Shown piece after piece: positions 38,537 to 47,286 of a DNA stretch of 64,000 bases. The stretch is from contig CANMQO010000009.1 in assembly GCA_947500055.1 (NCBI GenBank), forward strand, positions 1 through 64,000. The letters run 5' to 3'. Below the pieces are notes generated by a model. The model had not been told where the DNA came from. It searched no databases and saw nothing but the letters and a program-made list of their open reading frames with translations. The DNA comes from an uncultured Paracoccaceae bacterium. Its GTDB lineage: Bacteria > Pseudomonadota > Alphaproteobacteria > Rhodobacterales > Rhodobacteraceae. A program made the translations under genes and the position numbers. Position 1 is the stretch's first letter, and the number at the start of each line of letters is the position of its first letter.

Positions 38537-39355
38537 ATGTGTGATATTTGCGTAATGAACGTTGTGAAGGACAAAATGCTGTCGCGACGTAATTTCTTCA
38601 AAGGGGCCGCAATGGCCAGCGCCGGGGCCGCCGCCGCAACTGTTGCCAGCGCGCCTGCTGCACTGGCGGACGGGCACGGCGCCATTGAGGATATGACCCA
38701 TATATTGCATCCGGATTTCCCGACCTATTTCGGCGAACCGCAATTCGCGATGGAGCAGGTGTTCAACTTCGCCGAACACAGCTTCAATTTGTTCACCTAT
38801 AATGTGAATGAACATACCGGCACGCATATCGACGCACCGCTGCATTTTGGGGCGGATGGCATGTCGGTTGATGAAATTCCCGTCGAAAATCTGATCGCAC
38901 CCCTTTGCGTCATCGACATTGCCGCGCGCGCCGCTGACGACGCCGACGCGCAGCTGACACCAGAGGACATCAGGGCCTGGATCGCCACGCATGGTGACAT
39001 TCCTGACAACGCATGTGTTGCGATGCATTCGGGCTGGTCCTCGAAGGTTGATACTGACAGCTATCGCAATTTCGACGGAGCGGCGCAGCATTACCCCGGC
39101 TTTCACGCAGATGCGGCCCAGATGCTGATCGAGGAAACCGGCGCCATGTCGATCGCGGTTGACACGCTTTCGCTTGATCACGGCATGTCAGCCGATTTTG
39201 CAACCCATTACGCATGGTTGCCCACCGGGCGATTTGGGATCGAGAATATCACCAATCTCGACAAGGTTCCGGCCGCTGGTGCGACGCTTGTCATTGGCGC
39301 ACCAAAGCACAAGGGCGGCACAGGTGGACCCGCGCGGATTTTCGCCCTTGTCTAA
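38537..39355 (+). CDS. Tat-exported cyclase-family (kynurenine-formamidase-like) hydrolase
   Basis: This 272-residue protein has the metal-binding HTGTHIDAPLHF motif (near residue 95) of the PF04199 cyclase family, which includes kynurenine formamidase and isatin hydrolase. A twin-arginine signal, SRRNFF, near residue 16 is followed by a hydrophobic Ala-rich stretch ending AALA, so the enzyme is periplasmic. The start ATG 38537 has GGAGG eight bases upstream, giving a longer-than-usual N-region before the twin arginines, including CDIC. It precedes the MttB-like gene on the same strand. The substrate is unknown. Confidence 0.85.
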   Translation: MCDICVMNVVKDKMLSRRNFFKGAAMASAGAAAATVASAPAALADGHGAIEDMTHILHPDFPTYFGEPQFAMEQVFNFAEHSFNLFTYNVNEHTGTHIDAPLHFGADGMSVDEIPVENLIAPLCVIDIAARAADDADAQLTPEDIRAWIATHGDIPDNACVAMHSGWSSKVDTDSYRNFDGAAQHYPGFHADAAQMLIEETGAMSIAVDTLSLDHGMSADFATHYAWLPTGRFGIENITNLDKVPAAGATLVIGAPKHKGGTGGPARIFALV

Positions 39356-39586
39356 AGACCTTGGTGGCGGCGTCCAAGGAATGTGGGGCGCCGCCGCAAC
39401 CTGCGAATACCATTCGGCAACAGGCCATTGCGCAGTTTCAATCGGCCTGAAAAGACCACACCCCAGGCGTTTCCCCATCCGAAATCCGCGAAATGCGATG
39501 TCGCAAGCTGCAACAATACTTCGGAACTGTGCAGGTAGGCACACCATCAAGCGACCACACTCTTCTGACAGGATGGAGGCCGACGC

Positions 39587-41137
39587 ATGACAAAAACGAT
39601 GACACGTTCCCGCACCGGCGGCCGCTCTGCCCGCCGGGCATTGCGCACGGCCAGCGACTTTACAATGCTGCCCGGCCTGACCCGCAACATCCCCGAATGC
39701 GAGGTGATGGATGGGGGCCAGGTGGAACGGATCGATGCGGCATCGTTGGATATTCTGGAAAATGTCGGGGTGCAGTTCCGGGATGAAATCGCGCTGGAAG
39801 ACTGGAAGCGGATCGGCGCCAAAGTCACAGGCGAAATGGTCTATCTTGATCGTGGGCTGGTGCGCGAACTGATCGCGACGATCCCGTCGGACTTCACTTA
39901 TCACGCCCGCAATCCGGCGAATAACCTGCGGCTGGGTGGCAAGCATTCGGTTTTTGTACCAATGACCGGCGCGCCTTACCTGCGCGATCTCGACGACCAG
40001 CGCCGCAACCCGACGCTGGATGATCTGGCGATGTTTCACAAACTCAGCCACATGTTGCCCGCCTTGCATTCGTCTGCGCACCATATCGTTGAACCCTACG
40101 ATCACCCGATCAGTCAGCGGCATCTGCGGATCACCTATTCCTCGATGAAGCACTCCGACAAGATGTTCATGGGCATGACCACCTCACCCAGGAACGCCGA
40201 GGATGTGATGGATATGTGCGCCATTCTGTTTGGCGCGGATTTCATGGAACAACACCCCGTCACAACGGGCAATTGCAATGGCAACTCGCCACTTGTGTGG
40301 GACGAAACCATGTTGGGGGCGATGCGCGCCTTTTGTCGCCGCAACCAGCCGGTGCTCTGCTCTCCCTTTGTGTTGGGTGGGGCAAATACGCCTGCCTCGG
40401 TCGCGGCATCAGTTGCGCAACTCAACGCCGAGGCGCTGTCGGCGCTGGCATACACGCAGGTGATCCGCAAAGGCGCGCCAGCAATCTATGGGCACTACCT
40501 GTCGACCGTTTCGATGAAATCCGGCGCGCCCATGGCTGGCACGCCCGAAATCTCGCTGATGAACTTCATGATTGGGCAAATGGCGCGGCATTACGGGGTC
40601 CCCTGGCGCACATCAAACACCCTTGGCGGGGCCAAGACATTTGACGCGCAGGCAGGATATGAAAGCGCGACGACCCTGTCCTCGGTCATCCATGCAGGTG
40701 CGCATTACATCTGGCATTCGGCAGGCTGGAATGAGGCGGGCATGCATTGTTCAACCGCCAAATTCATCGTCGATGCCGAACAATGCGCCATGGCGTACCG
40801 CATGGCGGAAGGGCCGAATTGGGATGACTTTGATGAAGCCCTGTCTGCGGTGCCGGATGTCGGACCGGGCGGGCACTATCTGGGGCATCCACATACGCAG
40901 GAAAACTTCCAGACGGCGTTTTTCATGCCCGAGATGTTCGACAACAACTCGATTGAGCAATGGCAGGCCGAGGGTGGGGTTGAGATCACTGCGCGTGCGC
41001 TCGCTCATGCCAGGAAACTGCTATCGGAATATCAGGAGCCAAAGCTGGACGAGGCCAAGAACGAGGCGCTGCTGGACTACATCGCGCGGCGCGAACGGGA
41101 AATCCCGGCCTCTGACGAGTTGAACCAAAGTTATTGA
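39587..41137 (+). CDS. trimethylamine-methyltransferase (MttB) family protein, non-pyrrolysine
   Basis: This 516-residue protein belongs to the MttB superfamily (PF06253). It reads through without an in-frame amber codon, so it is the non-Pyl type, whose characterised members demethylate glycine betaine, proline betaine or carnitine using a corrinoid protein. GGAGG precedes the ATG by seven bases. Family segments such as TGNCNGNSPLVWDE and GHYLGHPHTQENFQTAFFMPE are present. No corrinoid protein gene is adjacent. Neighbouring oxidase, aldehyde dehydrogenase and GlxA-type regulator support a role in quaternary-amine catabolism, by inference. Confidence 0.87.
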   Translation: MTKTMTRSRTGGRSARRALRTASDFTMLPGLTRNIPECEVMDGGQVERIDAASLDILENVGVQFRDEIALEDWKRIGAKVTGEMVYLDRGLVRELIATIPSDFTYHARNPANNLRLGGKHSVFVPMTGAPYLRDLDDQRRNPTLDDLAMFHKLSHMLPALHSSAHHIVEPYDHPISQRHLRITYSSMKHSDKMFMGMTTSPRNAEDVMDMCAILFGADFMEQHPVTTGNCNGNSPLVWDETMLGAMRAFCRRNQPVLCSPFVLGGANTPASVAASVAQLNAEALSALAYTQVIRKGAPAIYGHYLSTVSMKSGAPMAGTPEISLMNFMIGQMARHYGVPWRTSNTLGGAKTFDAQAGYESATTLSSVIHAGAHYIWHSAGWNEAGMHCSTAKFIVDAEQCAMAYRMAEGPNWDDFDEALSAVPDVGPGGHYLGHPHTQENFQTAFFMPEMFDNNSIEQWQAEGGVEITARALAHARKLLSEYQEPKLDEAKNEALLDYIARREREIPASDELNQSY

Positions 41138-41163
41138 ACCGCACATGCCGCGTTGCTCGGCGC

Positions 41164-41188
41164 CGAAACCGGTGGCCCGACGGTTTCG
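41164..41188. terminator. possible hairpin between convergent MttB-like and FAD oxidase genes
   Basis: CGAAACCG (41164-41171) pairs with CGGTTTCG (41181-41188) around a nine-base loop, 27 bases after the MttB-like stop. No T-run follows, so this is only a candidate. The rest of 41138-41290 shows no gene. Confidence 0.35.
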
Positions 41189-41290
41189 ATCGCGCAGATG
41201 CAGATGATGCAAGCTGGTCAGGCGTTCCGCTTGCCTTGCCGCGCCCGAAACGGTTTTGTCACATGGCAGGTCGATACCTTGGACCGTGGG

Positions 41291-42637
41291 TCATTCGTTG
41301 CCCGCACGCCATTCTTTCCAGCGCAAGACAGCGTTTGCACCGATTTCCGCAAATGGCCGCGGGGGCAATCTTTTGGGGTGGTCCTGGCCTGTGAAAAAGG
41401 CCGTGATGTCAGATTGCGCACCGCAGGCCAGTTCCGCCGCACCAATGCCGGTCAACGTCCCCCGCGCTGTGCCAAGCCCGTTTTGCACACAGCCCGAAAA
41501 AACGCCTTGCTCTATTTCGCGCATGACCGACACACCATTCAGGCTCAGACACAAATGCCCCGCCCATTGATGTTCCATCTGCATCCCGGCGAGCTGCGGA
41601 AAACGCTGATCAAACTTTTGTTGCTGCACCTTCGCGGCGCGGGCGACGCCCGCCGCCGTGGGCGTCATGTTGGGCTTTAGCGTGGCACAGGTTCGGGTGA
41701 TTATCCGGTTGCCGCCCTGACCGGTGTCGATGCGGCGCATGGTTGTGCCCATCGGGTCGCTGGGCGTGATACCCCAACGCGGGCGACCCCCTAGTGATCT
41801 TAGCGCCGCAGCATCCAGTTCCGGGGTCATTGAGGCGTAGAGGAACAGATGCATCAATCGCCCCCGCGCATATCCAAAGCTTTCCAGATGGCCGTTATTC
41901 GTCAGCAAGATGCGCCCGGTACTGACGGACCCTTTTGGTGTCGTCACGCACCAGTCAGGCCCTTTGCGCGCAAATCCCGTTGCGGGGGAATTTTCATAGA
42001 TCGCGATGTCTTTGCCCAGGCCTGCGCCAAGCCCGCGAATATAGCCTGCAGGTTGCAGCATGACCGTCCCTGCGGTGTATAGTCCGGCGCGGTAATGCCT
42101 GCTGCCGGTCAGTGCGTGCATTTGCTGCCGGTCCAGCATTTCGGACGGCTCGCCAAGGGTCTCAAGATGCCTGGCGTAGCTCAGGTTATGTGCGTGGCCT
42201 GCGTCACTGACGGCACCGTTGATCTTGCCAACCTCGTCAAAATAGTCCGGGTTTATGTTGTATTGCGCCGCGGCATCGCGCGCAAAACTGATGGCCCGAC
42301 GATTGAGGGTGATGAGCTTGCGATCATGGTCAGCACCCTTGCCAGCGTAATCATCCGAGGCAAGATCATGGGGCAGATCAATCATGAAACCCGAATTGCG
42401 CCCCGATGCCCCTTCGGCCAGACGCCCGGCTTCCAGCACTGTGACTTTCGCGTCTGGTTGCAACTGTCGTAATCGGCGCGCCGCCGACAGGCCCGCAAAC
42501 CCGGCCCCGATGATGACGAAATCGGCGGTTTCTGCCTGTTCCAACTCTCTTGCGGCCGGTTGCGCGCCCAGAATGGCGCTCCAGGCGGCTGGTCCCTGAT
42601 GGTGTGGGAAACGACGTGCTGTCCGACTGGCTGACAT
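41291..42637 (-). CDS. FAD-dependent amine oxidase/dehydrogenase (DAO family)
   Basis: This 448-residue protein has the FAD-binding DFVIIGAGFAGLSAARRL near residue 40 and the DAO-type GASGRNSGFMIDLPHD motif, as in gamma-glutamylputrescine oxidase or OrdL-like enzymes. It oxidises a C-N bond of an amino acid or amine. I chose ATG 42637; the frame is open to 42730 but that would overlap the aldehyde dehydrogenase stop. It is the last gene of the GntR-DapA-ALDH-oxidase operon. Confidence 0.85.
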   Translation of the reverse strand: MSASRTARRFPHHQGPAAWSAILGAQPAARELEQAETADFVIIGAGFAGLSAARRLRQLQPDAKVTVLEAGRLAEGASGRNSGFMIDLPHDLASDDYAGKGADHDRKLITLNRRAISFARDAAAQYNINPDYFDEVGKINGAVSDAGHAHNLSYARHLETLGEPSEMLDRQQMHALTGSRHYRAGLYTAGTVMLQPAGYIRGLGAGLGKDIAIYENSPATGFARKGPDWCVTTPKGSVSTGRILLTNNGHLESFGYARGRLMHLFLYASMTPELDAAALRSLGGRPRWGITPSDPMGTTMRRIDTGQGGNRIITRTCATLKPNMTPTAAGVARAAKVQQQKFDQRFPQLAGMQMEHQWAGHLCLSLNGVSVMREIEQGVFSGCVQNGLGTARGTLTGIGAAELACGAQSDITAFFTGQDHPKRLPPRPFAEIGANAVLRWKEWRAGNE

Positions 42638-42692
42638 GGCTGGTCTCAATTGGTTGAAAGCTGAGCGGGGGCATCGGCACCACCGCCAAAGA

Positions 42693-44192
42693 TCACGCGA
42701 CGGCGTCGCCCGCATCATCAGACAGATCAATCCAGATCGTTTTCAACTGGGTGTATTGGTCATGGGCAAAAAGCGAATTGTCTCGCCCGCCAAACCCCGA
42801 TTGCTTGAACCCGCCAAATGGGGTCGAAATGTCGCCCTCACCGAAACTGTTGATCGTTACGGTCCCGGCGCGCAAGGCACGTGCGCCGCGCAGCGCACGT
42901 TTGCCATTGGCGGTAAAGATCGACGCGCAAAGCCCGTATTCCGTGTCATTGGCAATCTGAATGGCCTCGTCAAATCCGGCGACCGTGATCACGCTCAGAA
43001 TCGGGCCAAAAATCTCTTCCCGGGCAAGTCTGTGATCATTTCCGGGCACCTCAATGACGGTGGGTTCGACAAAGGCACCATCATGTGACCCGCCACCAAG
43101 ACGCAGGTTTTCAGCCCCATCCAGATAGCTGCACACTTTGTCGAAATGAGATTTGCTGACCAGCGCACCCATGCGGGTTTCGGGGTTCAGCGGCGCGCCG
43201 ATATTCCAAAGTTTTGCATGGGCCTCGATACGGCTCAGCAGCTCTTCCTTCACTTTCTCATGCACAATCAATCGCGAACTGGCAGAGCAGTTTTCGCCCA
43301 TGTTCCAGAACGCCCCATTCACCACATGCTGCGCTACCCTATCCAGGTTTTCGGCATCATCCATCACCACGCAGGGGTTCTTGCCGCCCATTTCCAGCAC
43401 AACCTCCTTGGCATTGCTTTCCGCCGCATAAGACAGGAAACGCTTGCCCGTTACCGTCGATCCGGTGAAGGACACCATATCGATATCCATATGGCGGCCA
43501 ATCGGCTCACCCACCTCAGCCCCGCCGCCCGGCACGACATTCAGAACGCCGCGCGGGATCCCGGCCTCGGTCGCCAATTCAGCCAAGCGCAATGCGGTCA
43601 ACGATGTTTCCACCGCCGGTTTCACCACCAGCGAACATCCCGCCGCCAAGGCCGGACCGATTTTCCAGGCCAGCATCAAAAGCGGGAAATTCCATGGCAG
43701 CACCAACCCGACCACGCCGATGGGCTCACGAACCACCATGGCAATATGATCGTCAGACGCAGGGGCCACCTGATCGTAAATCTTGTCGATCGCCTCGGCG
43801 TGCCATTTCAGACAATGGATCGTTTCCGGCACATCAATCGTTTCGCAGTCAAAGATCGTCTTGCCTGAATCAATCGATTCCATCACCGCCAGTTCCCGGG
43901 CATTCCGGGTCAGCAACTTGCAAAACCGGATCAGCACTTCCTTGCGGTCAGACGGGTGCATCTTGCTCCACCGGCAATCCTCGAACGCCGCGCGCGCCTT
44001 TTGCACCGCAAAATCCACGTCATCGGCGCCGCACGCTGCAACATCGGTCAGCTTTGCGCCTGTCGCGGGGTTGGTGGTGGCAAAGGTCTTGCCGGAAATG
44101 GCCGGACGATAACCGCCGTCAATAAAGGCATTGTTCGGCAAATCCAGCGTTGCAGCGATGGCTTGGTATTCTTCGTGGGTCAGCAGGTCCAT
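42693..44192 (-). CDS. NAD(P)-dependent aldehyde dehydrogenase (PuuC/betaine-aldehyde type)
   Basis: This 499-residue ALDH has the NAD fold FTGSTVTGKRFLSYAA, the catalytic Glu in VLEMGGKNPCVV and the catalytic Cys in NMGENCSASSRLIVHE. It resembles the gamma-glutamyl-aminobutyraldehyde dehydrogenase group. It probably oxidises the aldehyde released by the FAD oxidase encoded 55 bases downstream. It follows the DapA-like gene by three bases. Confidence 0.92.
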   Translation of the reverse strand: MDLLTHEEYQAIAATLDLPNNAFIDGGYRPAISGKTFATTNPATGAKLTDVAACGADDVDFAVQKARAAFEDCRWSKMHPSDRKEVLIRFCKLLTRNARELAVMESIDSGKTIFDCETIDVPETIHCLKWHAEAIDKIYDQVAPASDDHIAMVVREPIGVVGLVLPWNFPLLMLAWKIGPALAAGCSLVVKPAVETSLTALRLAELATEAGIPRGVLNVVPGGGAEVGEPIGRHMDIDMVSFTGSTVTGKRFLSYAAESNAKEVVLEMGGKNPCVVMDDAENLDRVAQHVVNGAFWNMGENCSASSRLIVHEKVKEELLSRIEAHAKLWNIGAPLNPETRMGALVSKSHFDKVCSYLDGAENLRLGGGSHDGAFVEPTVIEVPGNDHRLAREEIFGPILSVITVAGFDEAIQIANDTEYGLCASIFTANGKRALRGARALRAGTVTINSFGEGDISTPFGGFKQSGFGGRDNSLFAHDQYTQLKTIWIDLSDDAGDAVA

Positions 44193-44195
44193 GGG

Positions 44196-45128
44196 TCAGC
44201 CCCTTGCCTTTGGTTGTTCATTTTCGATCTCGGAAATGGTACGCTTCACGACACGGATCACCTGTTCCAGGGCCCGTTTGTCGTCCTTGTTCAAACCCTT
44301 CAGCGGCGGGCGCATCTGGCCGGTATCGATGCCATTCATCGTGACCCCGTGTTTGACGCATTGGATGAATTTGCCACCCTGCTCCAGGATACGCATCAAC
44401 GGCATCATGGCCGACATGATCCGGCGACCCTTCTCGAAATTCCCCTCAACAGCACAGGCGCGATACAGGGCGATATGTTCGTCAGGCAGGAAATTCGACC
44501 CCGCGCAAATCCAGCTGCGCGCGCCCCAGGCAAAGAATTCCAGCGCCTGATCATCCATGCCACACGACATTTGAATATGCGGATAATCGCGCGCCAAAAG
44601 ATGGACCCGGTTAATATCGCCAGAGCTTTCCTTGATGGCGCAGAAGTTGCGCGACCGGCCAACACGGTCCAGAAACTCTTCGCCCATATGAACGCCCATG
44701 CGCCCCGGATAGTTATAAAGTATGACCGGCAGGTCAGCGGCCCGATCAATGGCCAGCGCGTTCAGCGCATTTTCGCGTTCGGTCGGAACCGAATAGGGCG
44801 GGGTGGCCAAAAGGATCGCATCGGCACCCATGTCGCGGGCACCCTTTGCGAGGGCAATGCTGTCAGGCGTCATCATCGCACCTGTCCCAACCACCAATGG
44901 CAAACGGCCTTTGGCGACATCTTTGGTGAAACGCGCCACTTGCAGCCGCTCATCCACGGTCTGCGCATAGTTTTCGCCAGTGGATCCACCGGAAATCAAT
45001 CCATGCACACCCTTGTCGATGAGGTTTTCGACAACAGCGGCAAGCGCATCCCAGTTTACCCCGAAATCGGCGGTCATTGGGGTGACGACGGGGGTATATA
45101 TCCCCTCAACCTTGAAAATTGGGGTCAT
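44196..45128 (-). CDS. dihydrodipicolinate synthase/N-acetylneuraminate lyase family protein
   Basis: This 310-residue class I aldolase has GLISGGSTGENYAQTVDER (with the Schiff-base pocket Thr/Ser), the Tyr of YNYPGRMGVHM, and the lysine in FCAIKESSGD. In catabolic clusters such members act as retro-aldolases or as deaminating dehydratases in hydroxyproline-type pathways, not lysine synthesis. I chose ATG 45128. It lies three bases before the ALDH gene and 13 bases after the GntR gene. Confidence 0.88.
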   Translation of the reverse strand: MTPIFKVEGIYTPVVTPMTADFGVNWDALAAVVENLIDKGVHGLISGGSTGENYAQTVDERLQVARFTKDVAKGRLPLVVGTGAMMTPDSIALAKGARDMGADAILLATPPYSVPTERENALNALAIDRAADLPVILYNYPGRMGVHMGEEFLDRVGRSRNFCAIKESSGDINRVHLLARDYPHIQMSCGMDDQALEFFAWGARSWICAGSNFLPDEHIALYRACAVEGNFEKGRRIMSAMMPLMRILEQGGKFIQCVKHGVTMNGIDTGQMRPPLKGLNKDDKRALEQVIRVVKRTISEIENEQPKARG

Positions 45129-45141
45129 TGGGTCCTCATGC

Positions 45142-45846
45142 TCATTGTGAATGCCCAAAGCTGCCGGGTGGAATGTCCAATCCGGCGGGCATTACAAACT
45201 GTTCGATCTGGCCACGTGACAATTCCCAATGGTCGCTGGCAAGCTGCAGGGCGACGGCCTCGTCGCCAGCCGCGATACTGTCGATGATGGCATCATGCTG
45301 ATCCGCAGCCGCAGTCAGATGGGCAGCCATCGTATGATCGTTCGGCCGATAAAACGTCATGCTGATCCGTGCATGATCGATCAGCAAGCGCCGAAAACTG
45401 GGCAACAGATACGCATTATGTGCCATCTGACCCGTGATCTCATGAAACCGGGTGTTCAGTTGCGACCGTTCTTTGACATCGCCGGATTTCAATGCCTTGC
45501 GAAAATGACACTGCACATCTTTCAACTCTGCTATCTGCTCAGGCCGCGCGTTCTGGGCCGCCAGCTTCATGATCATCCCATAGATCATCGGGGCCGCCAG
45601 AAAAAAAGCGCGCATGCCTGTATGGGTCATCTCGCTGACCCGTGCGCCACGGTTGCGCCGCAGGGTCAGATAGCCCTCGGACCCAAGTTGCCGCAAGACT
45701 TCCCGCAGCGGCGTGCGCGACATGCCGAATTCCTTGCTCAGCCGCGCCTCGTCGATATCCTCACCGGGACGCAGATCCAGCGTCAGGATCGCCTCTTTCA
45801 GCGCCTGATACAGATCATCTTTCTTTTTGTTCGCGGCTTCACTCAT
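45142..45846 (-). CDS. GntR-family regulator, FCD subgroup
   Basis: This 234-residue regulator has an N-terminal winged helix (LSKEFGMSRTPLREVLRQLGSEGYL, in pieces, about 30-55) and an all-helical FCD effector domain with metal-type His/Asp residues (TRFHEITGQMAHN). It is the first gene of the catabolic operon, and a palindrome fitting this subgroup lies 97 bases upstream, so autoregulation by a pathway intermediate is likely. Confidence 0.92.
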   Translation of the reverse strand: MSEAANKKKDDLYQALKEAILTLDLRPGEDIDEARLSKEFGMSRTPLREVLRQLGSEGYLTLRRNRGARVSEMTHTGMRAFFLAAPMIYGMIMKLAAQNARPEQIAELKDVQCHFRKALKSGDVKERSQLNTRFHEITGQMAHNAYLLPSFRRLLIDHARISMTFYRPNDHTMAAHLTAAADQHDAIIDSIAAGDEAVALQLASDHWELSRGQIEQFVMPAGLDIPPGSFGHSQ

Positions 45847-45942
45847 CGGTTTGGTGATCCCTTCTCTGGGATTAATCGGGCTATGCTTGTTGTCAGGGCC
45901 AAAGCAAAGTAATTCGTCATGATGTATTCACAGAAAATAATA

Positions 45943-45954
45943 ATTGTATACAAT
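45943..45954. promoter_or_regulatory. palindromic operator ATTGTATACAAT, likely GntR-FCD site
   Basis: ATTGTATACAAT is a perfect 12-base palindrome containing TTGTATACAA, the kind of site used by FCD-type GntR regulators. It lies in the 203-base gap between the divergent GntR and GlxA-type genes, 89 bases before the GntR start and 96 before the AraC start, so it could control both. Confidence 0.7.
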
Positions 45955-46049
45955 AAAGATATCCCAGTTTCACAACACGACATTCTTGGGGTGCAAACTT
46001 TTTGCAATGGGCCCACCCCTGCAGTTTACAGTTGAGGGAATGAAACCGA

Positions 46050-46997
46050 ATGGACTCTGAACATTTCGTCTTTGTCCTTGTGGACGAGTTTTCCCATATC
46101 GCGTTTTCCTGCGCAGTAGAGCCTTTGCGCATCGCAAACCTCGTCAGCGGTAAACTGCTCTACCGCTGGTCATACGCATCAGAAAACGGCGAAACGGCAA
46201 CCTGCTCAAACGGATCGGTCACATTGGTGCATCACGGCTATGCCGACATCCCGAAAAACGATCGGCTGTTTGTTCTTTCCGGTATTCATGTGCAACAGAA
46301 AACGGGGGCCCCGCTGCTGAACATGTTGCGGCGGGAACGGTCCAAGGGCACGCAACTGGGCGCCCTTTGCTCTGGCGCTTACATCCTGGCAAAGGCGGGG
46401 TTTCTGGACGGCAGGCAAGCCGCCATTCACTGGGAATTCCATGACAGCTTCATGGAGGAATTTCCCGAAGTGAACCTGCTGCGCAGTGTATTTGTCGCTG
46501 ACGAAAAGATCATAACCGCATCCGGCGGCACAGCCACCGCCGACCTGATGCTCCATCTGATCGAGCGCGACCACGGCCGCGATCTTGCCGTTAACGTCGC
46601 TGATCAGATGGTCTATAACGCGGTGCGTGATGCCACTGCCGAACAACGCGTATCGTTGCAATCAAGGCATGGTATGCGTAACCCACATATGGCCAAGGCA
46701 ATCCAGATGATGGGCGATACGCTGGAAACACCGGTCTCGCCATCCGTGATCGCCGAAGAGGTCGGGATCTCCACCCGCCAGTTGGAACGGTTGTTTGGCA
46801 AATACCTGAATTGTTCGCCCAAGAAATACTATGTCGAAATGCGGTTGGAAAAGGCGCGTCATCTCTTGATCCAGACGGAAAAGTCGATAACCGAAATCGC
46901 ACTTGCCTGCGGCTTCGAAAGCTCGGGCCACTTTGCCAGAATGTACCGTGCGGCCTTTGGCGTCACGCCGACCTTGCAACGCGGCAAAATCACCTGA
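46050..46997 (+). CDS. GlxA-type AraC-family regulator with DJ-1/PfpI domain
   Basis: This 315-residue protein has an N-terminal DJ-1/PfpI-like domain (LGALCSGAYILAKAGFLDG, with the nucleophile-elbow Cys near residue 109; HWEF) and a C-terminal AraC double helix-turn-helix (ISTRQLERLFGKYL, ITEIALACGFESSGHFARMYR). This architecture includes GbdR, CdhR and related regulators of glycine betaine and carnitine use. Its position divergent from the oxidase operon supports regulation of quaternary-amine catabolism. The start follows TTGAGGGAATGAAACCGA. Confidence 0.9.
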   Translation: MDSEHFVFVLVDEFSHIAFSCAVEPLRIANLVSGKLLYRWSYASENGETATCSNGSVTLVHHGYADIPKNDRLFVLSGIHVQQKTGAPLLNMLRRERSKGTQLGALCSGAYILAKAGFLDGRQAAIHWEFHDSFMEEFPEVNLLRSVFVADEKIITASGGTATADLMLHLIERDHGRDLAVNVADQMVYNAVRDATAEQRVSLQSRHGMRNPHMAKAIQMMGDTLETPVSPSVIAEEVGISTRQLERLFGKYLNCSPKKYYVEMRLEKARHLLIQTEKSITEIALACGFESSGHFARMYRAAFGVTPTLQRGKIT

Positions 46998-47112
46998 TCG
47001 CAAATCTTAATGGCGCGTTTACGTTTGCAGCGTGCGGTCGTTTAAGCGGGGTGACCCGGCCAAAGGGGTCCGACGTTTTGCCGACGTTTTGCCGACGCAT
47101 CGCCGACAGCCC

Positions 47113-47194
47113 GTTTTCACTGCAAAACAGGCGTTAACGGATGATTCGCGCGCCATTGACTGCAAGCCACCGCGCGCACCCCACCGAACGTTGC
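47113..47194 (+). repeat. dispersed inverted repeat, copy 1 (upstream of ccoG)
   Basis: From TGCAAAACAGGCGTTAAC (47121) to CCCACCGAACGTTGC (ending 47194), 60 of 74 positions match, without gaps, the reverse complement of 63918-63991 by my hand alignment. Both ends are nearly identical and the middle 20 bases diverge. A GTTTT/AAAAC mini-hairpin precedes each copy. No function recognised. Confidence 0.85.
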
Positions 47195-47207
47195 ATGGGT
47201 CTGGCCA

Positions 47208-47221
47208 TTGATCCACATCAA
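47208..47221. promoter_or_regulatory. FNR/FnrL box upstream of ccoG
   Basis: TTGATCCACATCAA exactly fits TTGAT-N4-ATCAA and lies 65 bases before the ccoG start. It predicts activation of ccoGHIS by an FnrL-type oxygen sensor under low oxygen, independent of an upstream ccoNOQP operon. Confidence 0.85.
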
Positions 47222-47286
47222 GGACTGTCGGCGGCGGCGCCATTAGACAGAGTCTGCGAACAGAACTTTTTCTTTGCAGGTCACAT

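Noticed and set aside
39188..40153. 321-codon minus-strand frame over the MttB-like gene
   Set aside because: Antisense to a clear family member; no ribosome site or family features.
39587..41137. Pyrrolysine-type trimethylamine methyltransferase
   Set aside because: The frame reads through 516 codons without an amber codon, so it is the non-Pyl MttB form.
43956..45287. 443-codon plus-strand frame
   Set aside because: Runs antisense across the DapA-family gene and into the GntR gene; His/Arg-rich with no recognisable domain.
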